From positions 1-64,000 of IMG/VR virus record IMGVR_UViG_3300050190_000082: DNA of 64,000 nucleotides; one strand, written 5' to 3'. The translations under genes and the position numbers were made by a program. Positions 1 to 7,676 of the stretch are shown here, in pieces. How positions within the stretch are numbered: position 1 is the first letter of the stretch; each line of letters starts with the position of its first letter. The notes under the pieces were generated by a model. That model did no database searches and had not been told where the DNA came from. It saw only the letters and a program-made list of their open reading frames with translations. Origin of the DNA: a virus.

Positions 1-1
1 A

Positions 2-169
2 ATAAAATTAATATCATATAATGATCTATTGAGTATTCTTAACTCTTTAACTGAACAAATTTTATTTGTTATAGGTTTTACTTATTTAATTCCTTTCTTT
101 ATACTCACAGGAGTTTATATAGTTATAAATTTCTGTATAACTCTAACTTATGATGGAAAACAGAATTAA
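2..169 (+). CDS. C-terminal fragment of a membrane protein, possibly AgrB-like
   Basis: An open frame runs in from the left edge and stops at 167-169, giving about 55 residues. The middle is strongly hydrophobic (ILFVIGFTYLIPFFILTGVYI), consistent with one or two membrane segments, and the tail YDGKQN is short and polar. The next gene encodes an AgrD-like signal precursor. In Agr systems the AgrB membrane protease that matures the signal is usually encoded directly upstream, so AgrB is a reasonable guess. The fragment itself has no diagnostic motif, and a transporter or sensor-kinase tail is possible. Confidence 0.45.
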   Translation: MKLISYNDLLSILNSLTEQILFVIGFTYLIPFFILTGVYIVINFCITLTYDGKQN

Positions 170-230
170 AGTCTTTTATAATATACTTTATTTTGTTTAA
201 CATAATCAATAATTAAAGGAGGTGAAAATT

Positions 231-350
231 ATGAAAAACAAGTTATTCAAAGCAGTTATTTTAGGATTGGTTGTAATCACAGTAGTTGTAGCGGTAATGT
301 CTTCATGGGTAATCTGGCATCAACCAGAAACTCCAATTTGCATAGCATAG
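231..350 (+). CDS. Cyclic lactone autoinducer precursor (AgrD-like), 39 aa
   Basis: A perfect AAAGGAGGTG site precedes ATG 231. The 39-residue product has a basic start (MKNKLFK), a hydrophobic stretch (residues 9-23), then SSWVIWHQPETP and a short tail. This resembles clostridial AgrD-type precursors, in which an amphipathic leader is followed by a Cys/Ser-containing core and a conserved (Y/H)QPExP segment. In that family AgrB cleaves the precursor and closes a thiolactone or lactone ring; here Ser replaces Cys, which would give a lactone. The tail (CIA) is less charged than usual. It lies just after a membrane-protein end, as expected for agrB-agrD. No agrC/agrA-like gene follows, so the receptor is elsewhere or to the left. 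Confidence 0.6.
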   Translation: MKNKLFKAVILGLVVITVVVAVMSSWVIWHQPETPICIA

Positions 351-365
351 GCTATACATATCACA

Positions 366-395
366 GAGGGAGAGAGTATTTATTACTCCTCCCTC
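366..395 (+). terminator. Hairpin after the signal-peptide gene
   Basis: GAGGGAG (366-372) pairs with CTCCCTC (389-395) around a 16-nt loop, 15 bp after the stop of the AgrD-like gene. No T-run follows, so it may be a weak terminator or an mRNA-end stabiliser. Confidence 0.45.
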
Positions 396-424
396 AAAAC
401 ATAAATAATATTATTACAAAAAGC

Positions 425-453
425 TTGACATATTAATACAGATAAGATAATAT
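425..453 (+). promoter_or_regulatory. Sigma-A-type promoter for the HTH-MazF gene
   Basis: TTGACA at 425-430 is followed after 17 bp by TAATAT (448-453). It sits about 65 bp upstream of the HTH-MazF start codon. Confidence 0.55.
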
Positions 454-518
454 ATTACTTGTAGATAAGAAATTAACTAAATTATATTATACTTAATTTG
501 AAAGGCGGATGTATTAAT

Positions 519-1298
519 ATGTTCAATGCAAGAGGGAAATCAAATGAGGTAAAAGACTTTAAGAAGTTAGCAATCCTAGTTAAAAAAGCAATTGGGTATA
601 ACACTATCCCAGAATTTACAGATCTGGCAGGAATTCCAAACTCTACTAAACAAATAATTGATATTATTAATGGAAAAAGTGCTACATATCCAGAAGTTGG
701 GTTACTTCAAAAAATTGCTAATGGATCTCAACTTAGAGTCACATTTAATGAATTGAGAATTGCATGTGGATATAATTTAAATGACAGTGGAGTTGATCTA
801 AGAGGAGTAAACGTATTTAGAGGGTGGATATGTCGGTGTGACTATGGAAACGTCATAGACAGTGAGCAAGGTGGGATACGCCCCTCTCTCGTAATTCAGA
901 ACGACATGGGGAACTCACATGCACCAATAACAATGGTAATTCCTTTATCGAGCCGTTTAGGTAAAAATAATATGCCTACTCATATCAGAATTGGTCAAGA
1001 ATCTGGATTGCAATATGAATCAGAAATATTAGTAGAACAAATGAGAGTGGTATCAAAAAGTCGGTTAATGGTTGACGGTTTCATTCAGCCAATATGTGAG
1101 TGTCCCGAAGAAATTCTTAGAAGGGTCGAAATTGCAATTATGAAACAAACTGGGATGGTGGGTACAAGAGTAAACGAATCTGTTGTAGATAGATTTTTAG
1201 ATAAACTAAATGAATATGCTCATAAGGCAGAAGAAAGTTATAACAATCGTAATTATAATCAAAATACTAATCCACAAAGAGTAGCTTCATTTGCATAA
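519..1298 (+). CDS. HTH-MazF fusion: MazF/PemK-type endoribonuclease with an N-terminal helix-turn-helix-like domain
   Basis: ATG 519 is preceded by AAAGGCGG at a proper distance; a TTG at 498 in the same frame lies upstream of that site. Residues 1-95 look like an HTH regulator (IPEFTDLAGIPNSTKQIIDII). From about residue 100 the sequence is MazF-like: RGWICRCDYG, SEQGGIRPSLVIQND (115 on), PLSSR, MPTHIRI and EILVEQMRVVSKSRL (169 on), which cover the RNA-binding and catalytic loops of EndoA/MazF. MazF enzymes are sequence-specific mRNA interferases. The last 60 residues are polar and low in complexity. No separate mazE antitoxin adjoins, so the N-terminal domain may supply autoregulation or inhibition (inference). 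Confidence 0.8.
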   Translation: MFNARGKSNEVKDFKKLAILVKKAIGYNTIPEFTDLAGIPNSTKQIIDIINGKSATYPEVGLLQKIANGSQLRVTFNELRIACGYNLNDSGVDLRGVNVFRGWICRCDYGNVIDSEQGGIRPSLVIQNDMGNSHAPITMVIPLSSRLGKNNMPTHIRIGQESGLQYESEILVEQMRVVSKSRLMVDGFIQPICECPEEILRRVEIAIMKQTGMVGTRVNESVVDRFLDKLNEYAHKAEESYNNRNYNQNTNPQRVASFA

Positions 1299-1348
1299 AC
1301 TAAGACAAAATAAATATTGGATGTGGCAATATGATTGTAGGAAATAAT

Positions 1349-1380
1349 TGAACCAGTAGAGACTGAAACATACTGGTTCA
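1349..1380. repeat. 10-bp perfect inverted repeat after HTH-MazF
   Basis: TGAACCAGTA (1349-1358) and TACTGGTTCA (1371-1380) are exact reverse complements with a 12-nt loop. It lies 51 bp past the MazF stop without a T-run. It could be a weak terminator or an operator. Confidence 0.5.
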
Positions 1381-1502
1381 TATAACCTCATATAATATCT
1401 TGCTTAATCTATACTAGTATACATAAAAGTTACAGTATATTAAAACCTTTGACAGCACATTCTATATCCCCACACCATCTACACATCAATGTCTGAGTCC
1501 TG

Positions 1503-1566
1503 TGATATAATAGAGGGTAATACATAAAATCAATGTGTCTCCACAAAGGACATTCGTCCTATTACC
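1503..1566 (+). ncRNA. Candidate structured RNA behind an extended -10 box
   Basis: TG-A-TATAAT (1503-1511) is an extended -10. Directly downstream, GGTAAT (1516-1521) can pair with ATTACC (1561-1566), enclosing ACAT/ATGT (1522-1525 with 1533-1536) and AGGAC-ATTC-GTCCT (1547-1560). This gives a compact multibranch fold at the 5' end of the transcript. No known RNA family is recognised. Confidence 0.3.
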
Positions 1567-1753
1567 GCATGACTTTAGGCATATACTTATTTGTCAGAAA
1601 AGTATTATAATAAGATTAGTTAAATATAATATTTACAAAAAGCGAAAATAAAGTCGAAATTGAGTGGAATTATCCCTACGATATACAGTAAAATATCCTA
1701 AATATTTACTTGCGTAATCACGGTCTGTATTATAAAATAAAATCAAGCAAAGA

Positions 1754-1765
1754 GAACATTTGTTC
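1754..1765. promoter_or_regulatory. LexA/DinR-like box
   Basis: GAAC-ATTT-GTTC matches the Gram-positive SOS box core GAAC-N4-GTTC and extends to AGAACA/TGTTCT. It lies about 160 bp upstream of the gene at 1926. Only this full copy was noticed. Confidence 0.4.
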
Positions 1766-1925
1766 TTACATAATCAAATATATGTTCTTTATATTTATTT
1801 AAGGAGGTGGTGACAATCACACTAGAGTATATTAAGTCTGTCTTATAATTATCTTAGAATCCCAAGTAGCACTATTCGTAGCAATTTTAGAAGAAATTAG
1901 AATAAAAAACAGGAGGAGATATTAG

Positions 1926-2345
1926 ATGAGTGCAACTGTAAATGACAGGTCTGTGTGGGTTATAAAGGATCAAGAGGGATGTTTCGCCCATAAGGGTAGT
2001 ATCTTCAAGGTTGAGAAGATTAAATGGGCTTACATGGGCTTCAGGACGTTCTCAGAGGATGCTAGGGGGTATGTTACTAAGGTTCAAGCAAAGAAAGCAT
2101 TGGCCGATTTAAATAATAAGAAAATATTATCCGAGTTTGAAGAATTGTCTTTTCATTTAGAAGAATGTAATTTGAGTAAAATTATTCATCAATACATAAA
2201 ATTCAAAAAGACAAAGAAAAACAATGTAGTTCTTATTGAGAAGGAAGTCAAAGGTATTATCAATAAGAACATTTTACTAAAGCCACTAACAGTTGCCTTT
2301 GGACTAGGATTGAATGCGAATAAAGTATTGACTGAATCAATTTAA
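1926..2345 (+). CDS. Hypothetical protein, 139 aa
   Basis: A strong site (CAGGAGGAG) precedes ATG 1926. The protein is soluble and basic in its second half, with a KFKKTKKNN patch near residue 92; no family is recognised. The first 60 residues (SVWVIKDQEGCF, FRTFSEDARGYVTKVQAKKALADL) look like a compact alpha/beta domain. It stands alone between the long gap and a strong terminator, so it is probably its own transcription unit, perhaps under the LexA-like site upstream. Confidence 0.7.
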   Translation: MSATVNDRSVWVIKDQEGCFAHKGSIFKVEKIKWAYMGFRTFSEDARGYVTKVQAKKALADLNNKKILSEFEELSFHLEECNLSKIIHQYIKFKKTKKNNVVLIEKEVKGIINKNILLKPLTVAFGLGLNANKVLTESI

Positions 2346-2365
2346 AATAATACTAAATAGATGCT

Positions 2366-2400
2366 AAAAGCTACTCACTTAAAATTGTGAGTAGCTTTTT
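2366..2400 (+). terminator. Rho-independent terminator
   Basis: AAAAGCTACTCAC (2366-2378) pairs perfectly with GTGAGTAGCTTTT (2387-2399) around an 8-nt loop and ends in a T-run. It closes the 139-aa gene. Confidence 0.9.
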
Positions 2401-2412
2401 ATTATTTTATAT

Positions 2413-2441
2413 TTGATTTTGCTGTATTTTTATGATATAAT
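2413..2441 (+). promoter_or_regulatory. Extended -10 promoter for the first homing endonuclease
   Basis: TTGATT (2413-2418), a 17-bp spacer, then TATAAT (2436-2441) with TG one base upstream. It lies 50 bp before the ribosome binding site of the gene at 2493. Confidence 0.75.
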
Positions 2442-2492
2442 TATATTATAGTTATATATATAATTATAATATTTAAAAGGAGGATAGTAAGG

Positions 2493-4271
2493 ATGTTGAT
2501 AACCAAAACTGTAATAATTAAATGGAGTTCCAAAACTAATAAATGGTATAGAAATAAAGGGTATGTATTTACTAAATGGGGAGATGAGTTTGAAGTAAAT
2601 GTCGAGGATTTAACTGCTGGTTCTGGAATAGGCGTAAAAATAGAATGTGATGGGGAAGGGTGTACAACCCCTTTTCTTAAAAATATAAGATGGTGTGACT
2701 ATATAAAAAGTGGTCATAAAGGAGGTAAATATTATTGCCATAAATGTGCAGCAAATTTATTTGCCATTAAAAAGGGAGTAAAAACGAAACTGATGAATGG
2801 ATTGTCATTTTATCAATGGTGCTATAATAACCTATCTAAAGAAGAAGCTGATATAATATTATCTAGATGGGATTATAATAAGAATGTTGATAAAGACAAT
2901 AATATAATAACACCTAAAGATGTTAGCTTTAGCTCTGTAGGACCAGACAGAAAAGGCTACTGGTTTAAATGTTTAGATCACCCTGAACATAAGTCTGAGA
3001 GAAGAAGTATTAGCACTTATACAAGTGGCAAAAATGGGACTATTAATTGTAGTCAATGTAATACATTAGCAATGACTCATCCTGAATTTATAAAATATTT
3101 AGTAGATGAGAAAGATTTATACGAATATTCATCTGGGTCAAATAAAAGTATTATTCTAAAATGCCCCGAGTGTGGATTTGAAAAACCAATGCAAATTCCT
3201 AGATTATTAAATCAAGGGTTCGGATGTCCTAGATGTTCTGATGGGGTTAGTTATCCAGAAAAATTTATGTTTAATGTTTTGGAACAATTAAATGTAGATT
3301 TTAAAACACAATTAAATAAAACTGTATTTGATTGGTGCAATGGTTATAGATACGATTTCTATATCCCTATATTAAATTGCATAATAGAGACACACGGTAT
3401 CCAGCATTATGAGAGAAAACTAGATAAATGGATGTCATTACAAGAAACTCAGGAGAATGATAGATGTAAGGAGCGAATAGCTAAAGAAAATAGTATTGTT
3501 AATTATATAACGTTGGACTGTAGAGATTCCAAAATAGATTGGATTAAGAATAGCATAATGACCAGTAATTTGCCTTCTTTGTTAGGATTTAAAGAATTGG
3601 ACATAGATTGGCTAAAATGCCACGAATCTGCTTGTAATAGTTTAGTTAGGGTAGTTTGTGATTTGTGGAATAGTGGCATAAATAGTACACTTGAGGTAGC
3701 AAATAAATTAAAAATTAGCAGACCTACAGCTACAAGATATTTAAATAAAGGGGTCCAATTGGGGTGGTGTAATTATAACCCAGTTGAAGAGAGCGAAAAG
3801 AATCGTCTTAATAAAAAGCAATGTAAAGAAGTAATTTGTTTAAATACAAAAGAAAAATTTAATTCTTTAAAAGATGCCTGTGAAATGTATAATATTAAGA
3901 GTTCAAATATGACTTATTGTTGTAGCAATGATTATAAAGCTAAAACAGCAGGAATAGATCCTAATACAGGGAATGCTTTGGTGTGGATGTTTTACGATGA
4001 ATATGTATTAAAAAATAAAGTATTAGGTTGGTTTAATGATTATATGAATATATATGGTCATAATCATAAAGTAGTATGCTTAACTACTGGAGAAATATTT
4101 GAGTCTCAAACAGTTGCAGCAAAAGAATATAAACTAATAAATGGAGGTAATATAGGGTCTTGTTGTAATAAAAAAGCAAAGTCAGCAGGGAAGCATCCTG
4201 ATACGGGAGAACCACTAAGATGGATGCATTACGCAGAGTATGTAAGCAGTGAGATTAACCATATAATTTAA
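2493..4271 (+). CDS. Free-standing homing endonuclease, zinc-ribbon + EDxHD-type nuclease + NUMOD-like repeats
   Basis: 592 aa. The first 260 residues carry several CxxC pairs (CHKC, CSQC, CPEC, CPRC), suggesting stacked zinc ribbons. Then YPEKFMFNVLEQLNV, a YRYDFYIP strand and IIETHGIQHYE follow, matching the Vsr-like PD-(D/E)XK variant (EDxHD) of I-Bth0305I-type homing enzymes. Next is an HTH-like region (EVANKLKISRPTATRYL) and two similar C-terminal repeats (VICLNTKEKF..., VVCLTTGEIF..., each ending in W-M-x-Y-x-E-Y), typical of NUMOD-type DNA-binding units. It has its own promoter and terminator and belongs to no operon, as expected for an inserted selfish gene. A 615-aa paralogue lies at 56823-58670. 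Confidence 0.8.
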   Translation: MLITKTVIIKWSSKTNKWYRNKGYVFTKWGDEFEVNVEDLTAGSGIGVKIECDGEGCTTPFLKNIRWCDYIKSGHKGGKYYCHKCAANLFAIKKGVKTKLMNGLSFYQWCYNNLSKEEADIILSRWDYNKNVDKDNNIITPKDVSFSSVGPDRKGYWFKCLDHPEHKSERRSISTYTSGKNGTINCSQCNTLAMTHPEFIKYLVDEKDLYEYSSGSNKSIILKCPECGFEKPMQIPRLLNQGFGCPRCSDGVSYPEKFMFNVLEQLNVDFKTQLNKTVFDWCNGYRYDFYIPILNCIIETHGIQHYERKLDKWMSLQETQENDRCKERIAKENSIVNYITLDCRDSKIDWIKNSIMTSNLPSLLGFKELDIDWLKCHESACNSLVRVVCDLWNSGINSTLEVANKLKISRPTATRYLNKGVQLGWCNYNPVEESEKNRLNKKQCKEVICLNTKEKFNSLKDACEMYNIKSSNMTYCCSNDYKAKTAGIDPNTGNALVWMFYDEYVLKNKVLGWFNDYMNIYGHNHKVVCLTTGEIFESQTVAAKEYKLINGGNIGSCCNKKAKSAGKHPDTGEPLRWMHYAEYVSSEINHII

Positions 4272-4284
4272 TAATAATATTAGT

Positions 4285-4325
4285 AAACTATCTATACGAT
4301 CAAAAACGTATAGATAGTTTTATTA
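4285..4325 (+). terminator. Rho-independent terminator of the homing endonuclease gene
   Basis: AAACTATCTATACG (4285-4298) pairs perfectly with CGTATAGATAGTTT (4307-4320), followed by a T-rich stretch. Confidence 0.9.
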
Positions 4326-4340
4326 TTTATGTATAATTGC

Positions 4341-4369
4341 TTGATTTTTAACATATAATATTGTATAAT
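4341..4369 (+). promoter_or_regulatory. Promoter of the DGQHR / recombinase-fold operon
   Basis: TTGATT (4341-4346), a 17-bp spacer and TATAAT (4364-4369), 42 bp before ATG 4412. The -35 matches that of the homing endonuclease promoter at 2413. Confidence 0.75.
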
Positions 4370-4411
4370 TACAATTATATTAATGTTTATCATATGAAGG
4401 AGTGATATTTA

Positions 4412-5773
4412 ATGCTAAAAGAAAAATCAGTTGATCTCATTCAGGAACTTGATACGCTCATACAAAAGTACGCATCGAACGATAAGGTAAGGAATATAAT
4501 TGTTAACGAATTTACTAAAAGAAATATGAAGGGTAGCCTAGCTATTAGTATTCTTAATGAAAAAAGAGAATTATCTACACTAAATATTGATGAAGGGAAA
4601 GATTTAATTTTACTGTTTGTTTTTAATAAAGGGATGTTTTCTGCCTTAACTCATAAAGAAGATGATGAGTCACAACCATTAGGAGAAATAAGCGAAGGTT
4701 TAAAAATAACTCCTGAGAATTATTTTAATCCAATTGAGATTGAAAATATGAATGATTATAAGGAAGATAAAAAGTCAGATGCAAAGCGACAATATGTTTT
4801 CCATAATATGATTCAGGTTGCAGAGGGGTACTGGAAGGGAATTGTATCTGCTAAACAGTTAGCTACAATAGATGAGGGGAATGACATCATCTATTCATTT
4901 AAGACTCAGAGAGACCCCCACATTGATATCTATGGAATGAAAAGGATTCAACTTGATAAAAACAAAGTAGAAAAGATTGCAAATAGATTGCTTTCTGGGA
5001 CTCAATTTTCAGATGAGATAAAACTAAATCTGCTTCATGATGGTGAGGACCAAATATCCTATAATGATAAAAATGGAGATTTAACTATTATTTCAGGGAA
5101 TTTAAATATCTTTGATGGTTATCACAGAATGACTGCCAGTTCGATCTTTGTCACTAAATCGGAAAAGGCTATCTCCTTCAACTGGGGGCTAGTAATCACT
5201 AATTTCAGTGAGAAGAAAACTCAAGAATTTATGGTTCAAATCAATGAACAGAAACCTATGAGACAGGAACACATTAAGGCGTTAGATACCTCAAAATTGG
5301 GTAATATAGTGTCAGATGCAATTAGAGATATTGATACTAGTGAATTTGCACAAAATATTAAAGATTCTTCAGCAGAACTAAAGTTTTCAGGTCTGGTTCG
5401 CAAATCCCTACTGGCAACTAGTATAGAAGAATGCTACAAAGATAAATTAACTAACCGCCTTCAAGCAAAACCAATTGCAAGACATATTGCACAAGTTATG
5501 GATTATATTATAGGATTAAATCTTGAAGCGTTTATAGTCAATCCTGATCCAACTCACAGTTATATAGCACATAGTAATATGTTTGCAGGGTATGTTGCCT
5601 TGTCAGAAAGATTATATGATGTAAATGGTTGGGAAGATATATTGGAAGAAGTAATTGATAGAATTGATTTCAATGTAGAAAATGTATTTTGGAAAGATAT
5701 TGGGTTATTAGAAACTGATATGAAAAAATCAACGAGAAATAACCTTTACAAATTCTTTTATAAATTAGTATAA
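4412..5773 (+). CDS. DGQHR/ParB-like domain protein, YopQ-like candidate
   Basis: 453 aa. Around residue 235 it has IFDGYHRMTASSI, a variant of the DGQHR motif of DndB/ParB-like proteins, followed by NWGLVITNF and FMVQINEQKPMRQEHIKALD, the usual second part of this fold (asparagine- and QKP-containing helix). Proteins of this class bind DNA or nucleotides; activity cannot be assigned. It is first in an operon with a tyrosine-recombinase-fold protein 23 bp downstream. In SPbeta, yopQ lies immediately before yopR (mrpR), and this pair has the same arrangement, so a role in lysogeny control is plausible but inferred. It could instead be a DNA-modification accessory protein. Confidence 0.6.
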   Translation: MLKEKSVDLIQELDTLIQKYASNDKVRNIIVNEFTKRNMKGSLAISILNEKRELSTLNIDEGKDLILLFVFNKGMFSALTHKEDDESQPLGEISEGLKITPENYFNPIEIENMNDYKEDKKSDAKRQYVFHNMIQVAEGYWKGIVSAKQLATIDEGNDIIYSFKTQRDPHIDIYGMKRIQLDKNKVEKIANRLLSGTQFSDEIKLNLLHDGEDQISYNDKNGDLTIISGNLNIFDGYHRMTASSIFVTKSEKAISFNWGLVITNFSEKKTQEFMVQINEQKPMRQEHIKALDTSKLGNIVSDAIRDIDTSEFAQNIKDSSAELKFSGLVRKSLLATSIEECYKDKLTNRLQAKPIARHIAQVMDYIIGLNLEAFIVNPDPTHSYIAHSNMFAGYVALSERLYDVNGWEDILEEVIDRIDFNVENVFWKDIGLLETDMKKSTRNNLYKFFYKLV

Positions 5774-5796
5774 TTAATTATAGGGGGTATTTTAAA

Positions 5797-6837
5797 ATGG
5801 TTGAACAAAATGAATTACAAAGTGAAGAAGTGTCTTTTGAAGTTGATGCAGAATATAAGGAAGAATTTTTAGAAAAACAATTGAAATCTACTAGAAGTTT
5901 TTATTCTTATGTTCTTAAAAAAGCAGATGAGTTTGAAGTGCAGTTGGGTTTAAAAATCTACGACTTTTCAACAGACGATAGAGATGAGTTGCTAAAAGTT
6001 CAATACAAAAACAAAAATGTTTGGGCATTCCAAACTGTTCTAAGCCCCTTGAGAACGTATGTAGATTTTTGTATTGGTAAGAGTTTAGTTAGGCATAATC
6101 AAAATAGATTCTCTACGATTCTTCCAGCAGATTATAACCAATATACTAATGATCAAGCGAAAGAAAACTCTTATATTACACAATCTGAAAATAGAGAATT
6201 CCAAAAAGGGTTAATAAATTATCAGGATAAATTAATTATTGAATTATTGGGATTAGGTGTTAGAGGCCGAACTGAAAAAGGAAATACTTTAGAGGAATTA
6301 ATCAACTTAAAAGTGAGCGATATTAATTATGAGGAGAAGCAAATATATCTAACAAGTAACGATGGCGAATTAAGATATTTGGAAGTTGATGATTATACTT
6401 TAGACCTAATTAAGAAAACAATTGACAGAGGATTTTATCTATTTGGTAATGGATTGAAAGGAAAGCCTAATGAAGATGGTGTATATGAAAAGACTGATAA
6501 AGGATTTATTATAAATGAGACAGAATATGTTTTCAGAACTCCTGGAAAGAAGAAATTTGGCAAAACAGATTATCAACTATTTGCTAATCGAGTTCAGAGG
6601 ATACAGGGATGGTTACAAAAACCATATTTAACTGTCAGTAATTTATACTTCTCGTCTATAATTTCATGGGCAAAAAAACTAAAAGAAGAAAAGGGCGAGC
6701 CATTAACTAGAGAAGATTATATTAGAATTAATGAGAAATTCCGATTTGGTGGATCAGTCTCAGAAAATCCAAAAGCAGGTGAGAAATATGTTTATAAAAC
6801 TCGTGAAATTGTTGAATCTTATTTAGATAAGGAGTAA
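5797..6837 (+). CDS. Tyrosine-recombinase-fold protein lacking a clear catalytic set; MrpR (YopR)-like repressor candidate
   Basis: 346 aa, ATG 5797 with AGGGGG upstream. Residues 30-95 look like a SAM-like core-binding domain. Around residues 145-180 the sequence LIIELLGLGVRG...LEELINLKVSDINYEEKQIYL mirrors the catalytic-domain entry of XerC/Int proteins (normally TGLRxSEL...LxxxDID). No HxxR box or family-typical active-site tyrosine context is visible further on. That pattern is known from YopR/MrpR, the SPbeta master repressor, which has an integrase fold but works as a DNA-binding repressor. Here it follows a DGQHR-type protein and precedes an XRE-like gene, as in SPbeta. Alternative: a divergent but active integrase. 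Confidence 0.6.
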   Translation: MVEQNELQSEEVSFEVDAEYKEEFLEKQLKSTRSFYSYVLKKADEFEVQLGLKIYDFSTDDRDELLKVQYKNKNVWAFQTVLSPLRTYVDFCIGKSLVRHNQNRFSTILPADYNQYTNDQAKENSYITQSENREFQKGLINYQDKLIIELLGLGVRGRTEKGNTLEELINLKVSDINYEEKQIYLTSNDGELRYLEVDDYTLDLIKKTIDRGFYLFGNGLKGKPNEDGVYEKTDKGFIINETEYVFRTPGKKKFGKTDYQLFANRVQRIQGWLQKPYLTVSNLYFSSIISWAKKLKEEKGEPLTREDYIRINEKFRFGGSVSENPKAGEKYVYKTREIVESYLDKE

Positions 6838-6840
6838 GTT

Positions 6841-7245
6841 ATGCAAAATACACTAATAGAGATGTGGAAAAAATATAACTTACTTGTGGAATTCAAATTA
6901 GGAATGAATAAAAAAGGATACTCTACAAGAGATTTGTATAGCATCCAAGTTCAAATTGTTTTATTAACAGAAATGATTCAGATTGAAAGTATGAACGTTT
7001 TAGGTAATTTATTGTTGAAAAAAAGTTATTTGAGATTGCTAAGATGTATTGATAGGGGCATTGAATATTTACCAGACATTGTAGATAATCCAGAAGGTTG
7101 GTGTTTAAATAAAATAGAGAATGATATAGAGTCATGGATAAATGAAGATACACTAATATTCACATGCAAAAATAATACAAATGTATTTAGTAAATTATCT
7201 AGGAATGATAACGGAAGAAAATATCAAGATGGCAAATGGCAATAG
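6841..7245 (+). CDS. Hypothetical protein, 134 aa
   Basis: It starts 3 bp after the recombinase-fold gene, using the AAGGAG at that gene's end, so it is translationally coupled. It is mostly alpha-helical, Leu/Ile-rich in the first 80 residues, with a polar C-terminal tail. No family is recognised. Its place between the putative repressor and the XRE-like gene suggests a role in the same control circuit. Confidence 0.7.
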   Translation: MQNTLIEMWKKYNLLVEFKLGMNKKGYSTRDLYSIQVQIVLLTEMIQIESMNVLGNLLLKKSYLRLLRCIDRGIEYLPDIVDNPEGWCLNKIENDIESWINEDTLIFTCKNNTNVFSKLSRNDNGRKYQDGKWQ

Positions 7246-7259
7246 AGAGGAGTGAAATT

Positions 7260-7664
7260 ATGAATTTTGGAGAAAAAATTACTTCATATAAAGAACGATT
7301 AAATCATAAAAACTTTCAAGATTTCGGAAGGGCTGCTAATTGCTCAGGCGACTGGCTGAATAACGCATCGAAAATGGAAGAAATTAAAGTTGTTGATATG
7401 CATAATCTAATAAATTTATGTGATTATCTTGGCATCACGATCAACCAATTAGTTGTCAACGATGAATATCTCTTAGATAGTGATAATGTAACTAAAAATG
7501 TCAGTAATTCAGATGATATAGGAGCATTACTAAATCAAATAGTATCTTATTTGAGTAATAACGAGGACTGTAAGCTCGATGGAGTATTGATGAATGATAA
7601 AGCAAAGGAAGTTTGCAAAGATAGCTTAGGCGTAGTTAGAATATTAACAAAACAACATTTATAA
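7260..7664 (+). CDS. XRE/Cro-like helix-turn-helix regulator
   Basis: GAGAGGAG sets the start at ATG 7260; an earlier ATG (7236) overlaps the previous gene and has no such site. The 134-aa product begins FGEKITSYKERLNHKNFQDFG and continues with a second helix pair (MHNLINLCDYLGITINQLV), the shape of an XRE/Cro N-terminal DNA-binding domain. The rest is acidic and helical and may dimerise. It is the fourth gene of the run starting at 4412. The expected role is transcriptional control of the element. Confidence 0.65.
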   Translation: MNFGEKITSYKERLNHKNFQDFGRAANCSGDWLNNASKMEEIKVVDMHNLINLCDYLGITINQLVVNDEYLLDSDNVTKNVSNSDDIGALLNQIVSYLSNNEDCKLDGVLMNDKAKEVCKDSLGVVRILTKQHL

Positions 7665-7676
7665 AAGGAGGGCAAT

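Larger units (their letters stand above)
1299..1925. other. 627-bp gap with hairpins, an extended -10, a LexA-like site and a possible broken small gene
   Basis: No convincing gene. From left to right it holds: a 10-bp inverted repeat TGAACCAGTA/TACTGGTTCA (1349-1358, 1371-1380); an extended -10 followed by a compact fold (1503-1566); a GAAC-N4-GTTC palindrome (1754-1765); and a strong AAGGAGG (1801-1807) before GTG 1810, which reads only 12 codons (VTITLEYIKSVL) before TAA 1846. A neighbouring frame then stays open and hydrophobic (ESQVALFVAILEEIRI). This could be the remnant of a small holin-like membrane peptide with a frameshift, or chance. Confidence 0.5.

Noticed and set aside
498-518. 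TTG 498 as start of the HTH-MazF gene
   Set aside because: The ribosome site AAAGGCGG lies after it and suits ATG 519.
1450-1511. TTGACA at about 1450 as -35 partner of the TATAAT at 1506
   Set aside because: The distance is about 50 bp, far beyond the usual 16-18; the extended -10 may act alone.
1810-1906. Holin-like toxin gene
   Set aside because: The ribosome site is excellent, but the frame stops after 12 codons and only a frameshift would join it to the hydrophobic stretch; similarity to known families is too weak.
5797-6837. Active phage integrase with nearby attachment site
   Set aside because: The entry to the catalytic domain is recombinase-like, but HxxR and a typical tyrosine box are not visible and no att-like repeat pair was seen. 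Two partition systems also argue for extrachromosomal life.
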